Assembly: GCA_963575745.1 (NCBI GenBank)
Contig: CAUYUJ010005049.1
Span: 1-64,000 of the forward strand
DNA: 64,000 bases
Source: Prorocentrum cordatum
Lineage: Eukaryota > Sar > Dinophyceae > Prorocentrales > Prorocentraceae
Reading direction: 5' to 3'
How positions within the stretch are numbered: the stretch's first letter is position 1; every line of letters begins with the position of its first letter. A model generated the notes under the pieces. That model was given only the letters and a program-made list of their open reading frames with translations, made no database searches and was not told the origin of the DNA. Below are positions 1 through 9,879 of the stretch, piece by piece. Position numbers and translations under genes: made by a program.

Positions 1-58
1 GCAGCATCAGCATCAGCATCAGCATCAGCATCAGCATCAGCATCAGCATCAGCATCAG

Positions 59-96
<38 letters not shown>

Positions 97-136
97 GCAT
101 CAGCATCATCATCATCAGCATCAGCATCAGCATCAG

Positions 137-176
<40 letters not shown>

Positions 177-235
177 GTCGTCGTCGTCAGCAGCAGCAGC
201 AGCATCGGCAACATGTTCCTCCTTGTCTTCCTCCC
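1..235. repeat. CAT/CAG trinucleotide microsatellite
   Basis: Nearly pure CAT and CAG triplets with a short GTC stretch near 178-187. A short CTC tract (240-262) follows and abuts the spliced-leader relic of LINE-A. No gene here. Confidence 0.95.
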
Positions 236-265
236 GCGTTCTCCTCCTCCTCCTCCTTCTTCCTG

Positions 266-287
266 TCCGTAGCCATTTTGACTCAAG
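266..287 (+). other. Relic dinoflagellate spliced leader (LINE-A 5' end)
   Basis: The 22 bases read T-CCGTAGCCATTTTG-A-CTCAAG. They match the known dinoflagellate SL (DCCGTAGCC, ATTTTGGCTCAAG) except for one G-to-A change. The ORF1 ATG lies three bases downstream at 291. I infer that a trans-spliced element mRNA was reverse-transcribed with its leader and inserted. Confidence 0.85.
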
Positions 288-290
288 GTT

Positions 291-1585
291 ATGAATGCCC
301 CTGGGGAACAAGTGGATACCGCTATGGGTATCCAGATTACTCACGCAAAATGGTTTTGTTCTGGGTGCCCGATGACCAATGACGGCCCGAAACTATCGCG
401 ACACGCCCAGCGGCGTAGAGTGCAAGCAGAGGACTGGTGCTGCCGTCGCTGTGTCCACCCTGTCACTCAGGTGCCATGGCGCAACCGATCGACATTCGCT
501 TCATGCTCAAAGTGTGGGGTTGCCAAAGCCACGGCGTTCCTCAAGCCGCGCCCGCCGCCGTCGCCCAGTACCAAGGCAGCAGGGGGGAATGGGGGTGCCG
601 CACAAGGAGGAGGAGCCAAGCCTGGCTCAGGAGGGGCGCCGCCGTGGCACGCCTCTCGCCTGGCGCAGCTCGAGAAGCAGCTGGAGGAGGCCAACGCTCG
701 CCTTGCAGCGAGCCAGCCGCCACCAGATCAGGTGCAAGTTGATGAGGGTCTTTGCCTGCCAATGCTACCTCCACGCAGAAGCGGGCTAGACTGAAACAGG
801 TTGACAAGTCGTTGAGAGCCACTGAAGGGCTCAAGGCTGACGGCCTTGCCGCTGCTCGGACACCGTTGCAGTCCGAGCGCAGCCGCTTGCGCGCGGAGCT
901 GGAGGAGGCCAAGCCTATGCCAGCGAGGCTTCGCACCCTGGCTTTCCAGAGCAGCAAGCTGCAGCATCGCAGGGAGAAGCACTTGAAGGCTATGGAGGCG
1001 GCGCGTGAGGCGCGCGCCAAAGCCCAGGAGACTATCGAGGAAGAGGAGCGGAACATCGCAGACGTCGAGAAGTAGATGTTGGAGAACTCCGGGGAGCAGA
1101 CCCGTCTGGCCAGCCACATCCCGCGGCCGCATACGGCAGGCGACTCCGAGGATATGGTGTCATCCCTGGGCGTCACCATCAGCAAGTTGGGGGACATCCT
1201 CACGGCGCTGGGCGGCTCTGGTGCGATGCCGGACAAGCCCGGCTCAACGCTGGGGGAGGCTCGCACGTTCGAGCGCGACGAAAAGGCCAAGCGAGCTAAA
1301 GAGGCCGAGGAGCCTGCTCGGGCAGTTCCTGCATCCGAGGCAGCCGAGCCTCGGCCTGCTGCTGGAGGGACTGCGGCAGCTGCCGCCGTCGGTAGGAATT
1401 TCGATCTCCCCGCGCCTGATGGAGAGGACGAAGGCCTGGAATATCTTCGAGACTTCGGCAAGAACGCTGGAGTCAACGCCACCGAAGACGAGGCTGAGTT
1501 GCGTGGCCAGGTCCGCAAGCTCGTGGAAAGCATGCAAGGCTGGCGCACGGCCAAGCGTACCAAGACGGAGAACAAGGGCCAGTAG
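291..1585 (+). pseudogene. LINE-A ORF1 (zinc-finger, coiled-coil nucleic-acid binding protein), broken
   Basis: The ATG at 291 opens a frame with three Cys pairs (CSGC near residue 23, CRRC near 51, CSKC near 72), then Pro/Gly-rich and helical sequence. The frame must shift near 740-750 into the one running 752-1585, which has strong coiled-coil composition (LRAELEEAKP; ETIEEEERN) and one in-frame TAG at 1073-1075. After that it has an Ala/Glu-rich stretch and ends at TAG 1583-1585. Zinc motif followed by coiled coil is the same order as in intact LINE-C ORF1 (19530-20669). The known role of such ORF1 proteins is to coat element RNA as a ribonucleoprotein. One frameshift plus one stop means it is not functional. 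Confidence 0.7.
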
Positions 1586-2082
1586 CGGGACCAGCTGTGA
1601 GTCAACAGTGATCCGCTGGTTGCCGTGTTGGGCCTGCTGCCTCACCGTGCAGGCGGCTTCGCCCAGTGGCACGGTGGCTGGGGCGATTGACGCCAACCCC
1701 TTGTTCGCGCGACCTGTCGACAAGGGGCCCGCGGCGGCTCTTAACTCGCCTGGCTGCGGCTCTCGGAGCCCGTCAACAGTCGGGAGCCTCGTGCCCAATG
1801 TGGTGGTTCGCGGGGCCTCCGCGAAGACGGTGGTCGCAGCCCCCGCCGCGAGTTCGCCTGGCTGCGCCCTGGGCGCTGCAGTCGGGGGCGGCGCGAAGAC
1901 GCGCGCTGCTCGCAGGGCCTCCGCGAGGAGGATCGCGCACAGTCCCCCTGCTGCGACAAAGAGCCCTCCGCCAGGAGCGGAGGCGGCCACGCAGGCTACA
2001 GGGGGCAGGAGGCTCGAGCCGAAGGCAATCTGATGGCAGAACTAATGGACACTCTGACTGGAAGCAGCTGTTGACGCCTTGA
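1586..2082 (+). other. LINE-A ORF1-ORF2 junction, no clear product
   Basis: This is a GC-rich stretch between the ORF1 stop and the first endonuclease-like sequence. Two frames are open across much of it, but neither shows a domain I recognise. It may hold the decayed ORF2 N-terminus. Confidence 0.4.
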
Positions 2083-5000
2083 GCGAAAGCAGCAGGTGGT
2101 GCAGTGCTCCACTCTGTGAAAGCAGAGATGGGCACGATCGCCACCATCAACTGCTCGGACGAGAACCAGATGTGCGACTACTTGGGCACGTCAACACGCC
2201 TGGTCGTTGCAATTCAGGAAAACCATGTACCTGGGCATCGCCTCGCATACGTTCAGCATGCATTTCGCGACGTGGGCTGGATGGGGCATCTGGTCGGAGG
2301 CGCACTTGACGGGCCAGGGCGAAGGTACGCGCGCTGGCATGGCCATCCTCTCTCCCGGCCATGTCTCGATTACTCAGCCGCCTTGTTTTGCCTGCGCCAG
2401 CTTTCGCTTCTGTCAGAGCCCTAACTGCCCAGGTGCGCTGGGGCATGCCCGGGGGGTTCGCGTATATCAGCATGTGTGCTTGTCATCGAAGGATGGTCAG
2501 AGCGGAACGCTAGCATACTTGAAGAGCCATGTGCATACCTCTCGCGTTTGAATCACGCAAGCCACGATTGGGTGGCCGCCGGAAATTTCAATATGGAGGT
2601 GGGGGAGTTGTGGGGTTTGTCTTGGATTCACGGGAATGGGGGAGTTCTGACAGTCCCCGCCGCGACCACCTGTAGGCAGTCTCTCCCAGGACGGCGCATG
2701 GACTATTTCATAGCTGCACAAAACTTAGTGGCGCGGTCCTCTCCCTCACCTCCCTGTGCGCATGAGCGGGCGCGGTAAGGGTTTGCCTGGTTTGACGCGT
2801 GAACTGAGAAAGCCTAAGGCTGTCACGCGTCAGCCTCCGCCAGGATGCTCTCGGTCCCCGACGAACTGGACGGGGGTCACTAGTTTAATCAGCGAGGCAT
2901 GCGATGATGCATCACTTCAGCTTGCTTGGGATGCGGTTCTGTCCAACCTGGAGCTTGAGATGCTCAATCGATGCGATTTGGTAGGACCAGCGGCCCAGCT
3001 TCACCTCGGCCGAGCTGGCAAAGTAGACTTCGTCCTCATATCAATGCAAAACCAGCTCGTAGCCGTGAGCGCCCTGGCCCGCCGGAGCAGGCCTGGGCGG
3101 TCGCAGCTCGGCGGGCCAGGCACCTCCGTCGGAACCGAGATGCGCTCGTGCATGTAAGTACCTTTATGGCCACTGCGAACGTCAATGGTGATGGCACGAG
3201 GCAGCAGCATCGCAAGACTGCCTTCATGTTGTGAGGACTCACTCGCCCGTTTTTTTGAGACGGGACTCGAGGTGTTTGCCCGACCTGATTTCGAGGGTGC
3301 GGTTTCAATGATGAAGTGCGCGATGCTAACCATCTGCCTCGGACCTCAGCCCAACCTCACCTCCTCGCGGCTCGCTCGATGAGGGAGCGGGTGGGGATTT
3401 GGGATCACTATGGGGTGGATGCCCCAAGCCTGCCGCCCGACGCGGGTGAAAGGGGCGAGTTGCCCCCCACGTCGGTTCGTGATGTCCGAGCGGCGCTGCT
3501 CAAGTTCCCATGAGGGACACGAGTAGGCCAATTCGACTTCACCCCGCGCAGTTTGATGTTTTATGCGATCTTTGGATTCAGGCCCTGGCGGATTTGTGTC
3601 TATGCGCTGCGAGGCCCTATCCACTAGGCCCTCGCAACGTCTGCTCACGCAGCTCGTCCACCTCCCGAAACCAAAGGGGGGATGCAGGTTGATTGCGTTC
3701 ATGCAGACGCTTGCCCGAGTTTGGGGCGATCTCCGCCGCTCTCTTGCCGCGCCCTGGGAAGCCAGCCACCCCCTTGAAAGCGCATGGGGATCAGGGGCGG
3801 GCCGTTCCTCCTCGGATAGCGCCTTCTCGTTGAACCTGGGTGCCGAGATTGCCCGCGAACTGGAAGAGGACAGCCTCGCTCTTTTTGTAGGTATGATTAA
3901 ATGCTACTAAATGGTTATAGTAGCGCGAATGTTAGATGAGGCACGGGCGGTGAAGTTCCCGTTGCGCCTGGTTGGCGACGCAGTCCTACCTCCAAACCCG
4001 CCAACTTCGGCCGTTCTCGCGCCATTTCTTCTCTTACTCCCTAACCAAGGCGTTCTAGCTGGCTGATCGCTAGCTACTTCTATGCTACAGGTGCTGCTAT
4101 ACCGTAGCTTAATGCGAGCCCAGCAGATCTGTCCAAGTGTGAACCCTCGAGATTTGATCACGTTAGCTTTCACTTGTCTGGACGCCGGCTTGGTAAGGGA
4201 GCTGTTGGAAGAGACGGCTCTCAGGATCTGGCCTTGGCGGTGCGTACTTTTAGAAGAGGCGTTGGGCCGTTGGGGCTCATCATACAGCCGAGCAAACCAG
4301 GTTTTGTGGCTGATTGCGCGCGCAGTTGCAAGCGATTCACTCGACATGTTCGCGCCCACGGAATTGCTAAGAAAGTCGCGAAACTTAGTCTAGGCCATGA
4401 GATGCATGGTTCGAGGGTGGGACGTGCGCAAGAAACAACTGCACTCGTAATTTGCAGGCCAAGCGTAGAAAGGATTGGGGCTTAAGCGTGCGGCCGGAGA
4501 GGCCGCTCAGACCCCTGGAGAACGGGGCGCCTCCCAGCAGCTGGTCATGGGGCTGGTGTTTCTGGGATCTCGGACACGTTCGCGCGGGGTCTTGCTGGGG
4601 TCAAGCCTAAGTCGTGCCCAGCTTTGTATTTAGCCACACAGAAGGACGATCGAGCCGACCCGATATTTGATTCCTCCGTTCCGCTCGTTGGGCGATATGC
4701 CGCGGCGCCGTGGGAAGGCAGAGTCGATCATGCCCGCCTACACCGAGCATGGGCCCGGATCCGCGATCGGCTGGCCACTCGTGTCACGTGGGCTGGAGCT
4801 CGAGGCCCCATCCACTCCCACTCGGTCTGGCTTACCCTGGCGAGGGTCGGTTGGTCCATGGTGTCGCCCACTGCTTTGAAAACCGACCAAGGATATGTGA
4901 TTGACCATTTGTGTTTCTGCCCCTGGGATGTGCGCCGCCTCCTCGAGGATGGTATCCGTCGGTTTCAGTCGAGCCGCATCCTCATGCGCCTTCCTGATGG

Positions 5001-6620
5001 GGGTCAGGAGTCTTGCTGGCGTCGTGCCTTGCGAGTAGCTCTTCAAGGATGCTAGCGGGCAAGGCGCATCGCGGGCACTGTGCGCTGAAGGTGTGTGGAC
5101 GCCTGTTCGGTTGCACTCTATTGACCTTCGGTCCGCGCCCGATTGTTTCGCGCGCAGAAACTGTCCAGGCACGGAGGCCCACCCATGGTTTGGATGCCCC
5201 GAGGCTCTTAATGTTCCCGACGCAGAGCGGCCCCCAGATGAGGTCCTGGAGCACAGAGACGCCATGATTTCTAACCACGGTTCTGGGCCCCAGGGCCTCG
5301 GAACTAGCTATGTGCTGCCGCCCGAGCCGCCGCTGCCCGGCGATCCCTGCGCTGGGTATCCCGTCTCGGGATGGGGGGGCTGGCGGGGAGTTTTGGGGCG
5401 GAGGGTGCACGCGGACGGTTCTGGCTTCGCATCGCCGACGCCAGGGCTCACTCGCTGTGGCTGGCCAGTTATCGAGCTCGACGAGTCCGGCATAATGCTT
5501 AGAGCGGTTCACGGAGCGCCACCAGGGCCTATCCAGACGGTACCGCGTAGAGTATCATGCGGCGCGGATGGCTGCGCAGTTTGCAGGCAGTGATACTGAT
5601 CTAATCTCAGGCCACGTGTCGCTTGTCAAAGCTGGCCGCGCTTAGGGGCCCCATAATGTAAATGCCGAGTCTCGTAGCGCGTCCGTCTGGAGAGCTTTGC
5701 ACAGCAGGTGCAAGGACGATGTGCCGAGGTTTTCTTGGGTCCCGTCACACAGGCCTGTAGAAGATGTGCTGGCTGACCCATTGGCCTCGTATCTGGATTG
5801 CATTGGCAACGCATGCGCAGACCATTTTGCGAAACAAATGCACGCGCGCATATGGTAGCCCAGACCCTAGAACAACATCAACATATTCTTCTTGCTGCAT
5901 TCGTCAAGGATGCTCGTGCTGGTTTTGGATGACCAGGGCGGTGGCCAGAAGGGCTGATGGGCTCCAGCCGCGGGTCGACGTGCCCGAGCCTCGCCGAACT
6001 CCCCCTCCACTGGCCCCCGTTGTCCAAGAAAATCATGATTCGAGGGTGTGCGATCGATTGTCGGGATATCGTGGTCGATCGTGTAACCGCTGGGCCCGCA
6101 CCTCAAATCCCCTCCCGTGCTCTCCGACGGCAGCCCTGCCAACCATCTGGATTGTGCCGTGCTCTGCCGTCAGGTTTTCCAGCCTCACGCCTGAGGTATA
6201 CCGCCGTCAGACAGGTTCTGTCGCCGTGGCGCGTCGAGCAGCCCGTGACCTCGAGCCTGCTGCTGCAGGCCCCGAGGACGGGCCCGTGGACGGGGACGGC
6301 GGGGGGGTCGTCGCCGTCGCCGTCGAGGAGGACGGTGGGAGCATGATCGCGCAGGCACTCACAGCGCTGGGCCATCGTGCGGAACGGTTCGGCGCGCATG
6401 TGAATTGCTTGCCGTGCGGGGCGTGTACCATGTCGCAAGGCCGCAATCGTAAGCTAGAAGCTCGATGTGTCGGTCCGTCTTCTGTCGCTACGACCCGTTC
6501 GAACCAGGAGCAAGCCATCTCTCGTATAACGAGACGGCTCGACCCTCGCACAGGTACGTTGTCAATTGAGCGACCTTGCCTTTTCGCAAGCTCAGGGGCC
6601 TCCGACCTCATCGTGTAATA
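2083..6620 (+). pseudogene. LINE-A ORF2 (endonuclease, reverse transcriptase, RNase H), many frameshifts
   Basis: The APE-type endonuclease shows in pieces: a VVAIQEN motif near 2200, a WVAAGNFNME motif near 2570-2595 and RRMDYFIA near 2690-2715, with frame changes near 2290 and 2470. A linker with NRCDLVGPAAQLHLGRAG lies near 2965-3020. RT follows: LPKPKGGCRLIAFMQT near 3665-3710, a motif A region where the catalytic Asp appears lost (LFVGMIKCY near 3880-3908), and motif B (NQGVLAG, stop, SLATSMLQV) near 4040-4095. RNase H has VHADGSGF near 5410 and GNACADHFAK near 5805-5840. The C-terminal Cys motif is near 6395-6430 (NCLPCGAC). The known role is target nicking and target-primed reverse transcription. 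Many shifts and stops make it a pseudogene. Confidence 0.75.
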
Positions 6621-6640
6621 GGCTAGGTTGGGGGTGCAAG

Positions 6641-6796
6641 AGTGTGCATGAGCTGTGCCTGACAGCCGTCCTTTGTCGCTGCTCCACAGCTTTCGGTGCC
6701 CCCATCGCTCGGGACCTGAGTGTGCATGACCTGTGCCTGACAGCCATCCTTTGTCGCTGCTCCACAGCTTTCGGTGCCCCCATCGCTCGGGACCTC
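6641..6796. repeat. 78-bp tandem duplication, two near-identical copies
   Basis: The unit starting at 6641 repeats from 6719 with very few differences (for example GAGCTGTG against GACCTGTG). The high identity suggests a recent local duplication just past the LINE-A 3' end. Confidence 0.9.
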
Positions 6797-6951
6797 CTCC
6801 CTCTTTCTGCTCCTCCTCCTCCGCCTCCCCCCACGAACTTCTCCAGGACACCCCGGGCCCACCCCATCGTTTTCCGAACGACGCCCGCTCTGCGATGTTG
6901 GCGCCATGAGAAATGGGTAAACGAGGCCGAGGCCAGGGTAGCAGTATATGA

Positions 6952-7113
6952 CTTTGTGGGCCCCGGAAACGGCAGGGCCGTTTGTTCACCGTTTCAGAAA
7001 CAGTGCCCCTTGAACATGGAAAGGGCAACAACCACGGCGTCGGAGCCGGTAAGAGAACGGCAAAACGGAGCCGGTGACAAAAACGGCCCTGTCGTTTCCC
7101 AGGGCCCACCAAG
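6952..7113. mobile_element. M7 TIR element, copy 1, with 8-bp TSD
   Basis: The element is 162 bp. Its ends are inverted repeats of about 32 bp: the left begins CTTTGTGGGCCCCGG and the right, reversed, begins CTTGGTGGGCCCTGG; both continue to CAGGGCCGTTT. It is flanked by exact 8-bp duplications GTATATGA at 6944-6951 and 7114-7121. An 8-bp duplication is typical of hAT-type DNA transposons, so this is likely a hAT-like MITE. No transposase. A second copy is at 43181-43447. Confidence 0.9.
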
Positions 7114-7129
7114 GTATATGAGCACGTTA

Positions 7130-7277
7130 CCCTGACCTTCCAGAGAGTTATTTTTTAACACTGGAGATCTAAAAATCTAAAAAACTAAACGAAACAGCCT
7201 AAAACCAAGACGCAGAATAGCTCTGGGATAGGTTTTTAGGTCGGGCGCTATTTCTTTGCCCTCCTGGAAGGTCAGGG
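7130..7277. mobile_element. M2 TIR element, copy 1
   Basis: A 148-bp element that begins CCCTGACCTTCCAG and ends with its exact reverse complement. The interior is AT-rich (repeated CTAAAA motifs). TA flanks both ends, compatible with a TA target duplication. A second copy with nearly the same interior is at 55729-55874. Confidence 0.88.
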
Positions 7278-7538
7278 TAGTTCTCCCTCCTCTGAGCACC
7301 GGCGATGCGGCGCGACCGCTCTCACCCGCAGGGGGGCCGCTCGCTGCGCGGCGCCCCCCGAGTGGGAGGCCCAGGCTCCGTCTTCGGTCGGGCACCTGTT
7401 TCTCTGCAGGGGGTATGCTCAAAGACTGCATTAGAAGAGCGGTCCAGGGACGATTCGGCGATTTTCGTTCGACTCGTTCCGCGTACCTTTTTGTCCAAGA
7501 TCCAGCTGTGTGGGGGATACTGCCCGACCTAAGCTTTG
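7278..7538. other. GC-rich spacer, no gene seen
   Basis: Unique-looking GC-rich sequence with fragments resembling M1 ends (TCGGGC and CTGCAGG near 7390-7420). No coding signal recognised. Confidence 0.5.
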
Positions 7539-7693
7539 GTCGGGCGTGTCCCCCCTACAGGCGGGTGTGGGAGGACAAACTGAAGAATCGTCGAAGAGAT
7601 ACCCCCCAAAATATGAAAAACTTGAGAGAAACTCGCCCCCAGACTCATATCTGACTGTTTTTGAAGAATCCCCCTGCAGAGGGACAGACCCGG
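7539..7693. mobile_element. M1 TIR element, copy B, with 5-bp TSD
   Basis: The left end reads GTCGGGCGTGTCCC then CTACAGGCGG. The right end reads CCCCCTGCAGAGGGACAG then ACCCGG, the inverted counterpart. It is flanked by CTTTG at 7534-7538 and 7694-7698. M1 is the commonest family here; its interior usually contains AGTCCCC and GACTATTT motifs. No transposase. Confidence 0.82.
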
Positions 7694-7835
7694 CTTTGAC
7701 CCAAGCTCCGTCTCGCCCCCGGGGGCCCGCTCGCCGACAAGCCCCGAGCCTTGGGGCCCGCCGGTCTCGGGTGTCTCCCTCGGGGCCGGCGGCCCCTCCC
7801 AAGGAGCAGCGGGGTCCCCAAGTGATGCGCTGTAG

Positions 7836-7990
7836 GTCGGGCGTGCCCCCCTACAGGCGGACTGTGGGCGAACAGTGGAAAATAAAATAAATAAAACAAC
7901 TCCAAATGGTCAAACATAGTATAAAAATCGTCCCCAGACTATTGTTTTGACCAGTCTCAAATGTTCCTCCTGTAGGACGACAGGCCCGAC
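7836..7990. mobile_element. M1 TIR element, copy C
   Basis: A 155-bp copy from GTCGGGCGTGCCCCCCTACA to ACGACAGGCCCGAC. The interior includes GTCCCCAGACTATTGTTTTG. No matching target duplication was found, suggesting an older insertion than copy B. Confidence 0.82.
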
Positions 7991-8198
7991 TTCATGATGC
8001 GCGTTGCCCCCACCTCCGCCGAGGCTCCCAGAAGCCCACGGAAGTGGCGGGCGGTTACATCGGAAACAAGGGCACCTACGCGCGACCTCACGCGGGGAAC
8101 GTACGCGCCAAACGGGCGGAACCGAACCCGCTTTCTGCTGTCGCTCATTTGCGAACACTACTTGCCCATGCACTATGCAGGTTAGCTCTCGACTAAAC

Positions 8199-8375
8199 TC
8201 GGGGATGGACAGACCTCCCTTTAGTAAAACGTGGTTTAGTGAAACGACCTGAGGCCCAAACCTGGCGGGCGCAAGCCTGGAAAATAACGGCCGCGGCGCC
8301 CTCTCGAGAACCGAAAACGGACAATTCACTAATCGACGTGTCACTGTCGGGGGTTCTGGTTCTGTCCGCCCCCGA
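8199..8375. mobile_element. M3 TIR element, copy 1
   Basis: A 177-bp element from TCGGGGATGGACAGACC to GGTTCTGTCCGCCCCCGA, imperfect inverted repeats of about 17 bp. Flanks are TAAAC (8194-8198) and AAAAC (8376-8380), a 5-bp duplication with one mismatch. The interior is almost identical to copy 2. Confidence 0.88.
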
Positions 8376-8541
8376 AAAACTTGCTCGGGGTCAGAACTTA
8401 TAGGAGGCCTGCAGCCAAGTGAGCCCCGTCGCGGGCGTCCAAAGCCCCGGCGTCGATTGGACCCCTCACCCTGGCGCGCAGGGCGCGCCAGGGGCGGAGG
8501 CGCCGCCAATAAGAAGGGGGTCCGGCGCCGCCGACCTAAGA
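8376..8541. other. Spacer between two M3 copies
   Basis: GC-rich sequence with a short palindrome around GGCGCGCAGGGCGCGCC (near 8472-8489) and a CGGAGGCGCCGCC stretch also seen in the hairpins near 42.7 kb and 56.9 kb. No gene. Confidence 0.5.
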
Positions 8542-8713
8542 TCGGGGATGGACAGACCTCCCTTTAGTAAAACGTGGTTTAGCGAAAACGACCTGAGGCC
8601 CAAACCTGGCGGGCGCAAGCCTGGAAAATAGCGGCCGCGGCGCCCTCTCGAGAGCCGAAAACGGACAATTCACTAATCGACGTGTCACTGTTGGGGGTTC
8701 TGTCCGCCCCCGA
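8542..8713. mobile_element. M3 TIR element, copy 2, with exact 5-bp TSD
   Basis: A 172-bp element with the same ends as copy 1 and an almost identical interior. The exact target duplication TAAGA lies at 8537-8541 and 8714-8718. Two near-identical copies, each with its own flanking duplication, show separate insertions rather than a local tandem duplication. Confidence 0.92.
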
Positions 8714-9194
8714 TAAGAATGCCTCGCGACTATCCGAAAGCAGGGCTCGCAAAAGGGTCGCAGATTGTTATTTTTCGACGACGGCTGGGCGCCTCCGGCG
8801 CCGCCCCCGGCGCGCTTCGCGCCAGGAAGGGGGGCTTCCCAGCGGCGATCCAAGATCAGCGCGGGCCTCTGGACGTGTCTGCCTGTGCGAAGGCTCAGTT
8901 TCTTCGCGGCAGGATCGCGGGCGATAGGGGACAGAGCGGGTGGGGGGGGGGGCGAAGGGGCGACATAACGCAACGGGGGAGGGGCGAAGGGGCGATATGG
9001 GAAAGAGCGGGGGGGGGGGCGGAGGGGGGACACAACGCAACGCCCCTCGTCCACCGCTGTGACAGCATGCGACTCCGGACGCGGTCGCGGCAGTGCCAGA
9101 GGCGCACTGGAGGGGGGGGGGGGGCGCTACGTCACTGCGGGGGGGAGGGGGGGGGGGGCACACCGCGCGCGTTGTGGCCCAGTGCCAACATGAA
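8714..9194. repeat. GC-rich spacer with poly-G tracts
   Basis: Poly-G runs of 8 to 12 bases recur between 8940 and 9165, and a GGCGAAGGGGCGA motif repeats near 8950-9000. Open frames here are composition artefacts. Confidence 0.7.
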
Positions 9195-9353
9195 GGGGCC
9201 TAAGGACACACAAATAAATACATACAAATAACAGGATTCCCCATATTTTCCCATATTCTTTAGGTTTTTGTCTTCCCCCCCGCTGCCCATATCTTCCCAT
9301 ATTTTCTGGGGAATCGACGATTAATTGTGTCTGTGTGTTTTTTCCCCTCCTGA
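9195..9353. mobile_element. M5 repeat element, copy 1
   Basis: Runs from GGGGCCTAAGGACACACA to TTTCCCCTCCTGA. The interior has CCCATATTTTCCCATA motifs on both sides of a centre and a GGGGAATCGACGATT box. The arms are loosely inverted. TGAA occurs at both edges in this copy only. Other copies: 21170-21330 and 56203-56358. Confidence 0.75.
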
Positions 9354-9600
9354 AAAAAAGGCGGGTTCCGGAAACTCTGAACCCAAAAACGTGCTCATCT
9401 CTTGGGGGCGCATCTTTCACCTCCGCCGGCTGCCACCCTTCCGCCAGCTTCCGCCAGCAGAGGCGGCCTCGTTGTACTTCCGACGCCCTTCCGCCGCCCT
9501 TCCGCCCAGGAAGAGGTGCCCTCCCCCATCGATCCTCGAAGACGAAGCCCTCTCTGGAATGCCCCCCCCAAACAAAACGCTCTCGGTGTCGTCTCCATGG
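9354..9600. other. Spacer, no gene recognised
   Basis: Moderately GC-rich. Overlapping open frames on both strands show no domain. Confidence 0.5.
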
Positions 9601-9779
9601 GGTCCGAGTAGATGGGGTCGGAGGATGGCGCCGATGCATCGGCGATGCGGCTCGATGTGGAGCCCGACTTTCTCCACGCCGACGTCGCCGATGCATCGCA
9701 AACATCGACGATGCATCGACGATGCATGGGCGACGCATCGGCGATGCGGCGCGATCCTTCGACCCCCTCTACTTGGACC
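9601..9779. mobile_element. M9 TIR element rich in GATGCATCG motifs
   Basis: The left end GGTCCGAGTAGATGGGGTCG is mirrored at the right by ACCCCCTCTACTTGGACC, giving inverted repeats of about 30 bp. The centre is packed with CGATGCATCG and CGGCGATGCGG motifs, themselves palindromic. A partial relative is at about 61843-61995. Confidence 0.75.
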
Positions 9780-9879
9780 CGATCTGGGAGGCCTAGAGTC
9801 TTTCGGCTACACGCACGAGTGACCCTGGGTAAGAAAGACATCTGGTGCGCGGCTGGTTGGGGGCCGCAGGGAGCGCAGA

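Larger units (their letters stand above)
266..6620 (+). mobile_element. LINE-A, decayed full-length non-LTR retrotransposon
   Basis: The parts occur in the right order on one strand: SL relic (266-287), ORF1 with CxxC motifs and coiled coil (291-1585), endonuclease (about 2083-2778), linker and RT (about 2760-4480), RNase H (about 5390-5860) and a C-terminal Cys motif (about 6340-6460). Reading frames change many times, so it is dead. The 5' end is complete, because the SL relic sits against a CTC tract. The 3' end is placed where similarity to the LINE-C C-terminus stops and is uncertain by a few hundred bases. Confidence 0.8.

Noticed and set aside
266-300. SL sequence followed by GT: an SL RNA gene?
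   Set aside because: The base pair GT after the SL resembles a splice donor, but the ORF1 ATG and zinc-finger coding sequence follow at once. There is no repeated 5S/SL unit.
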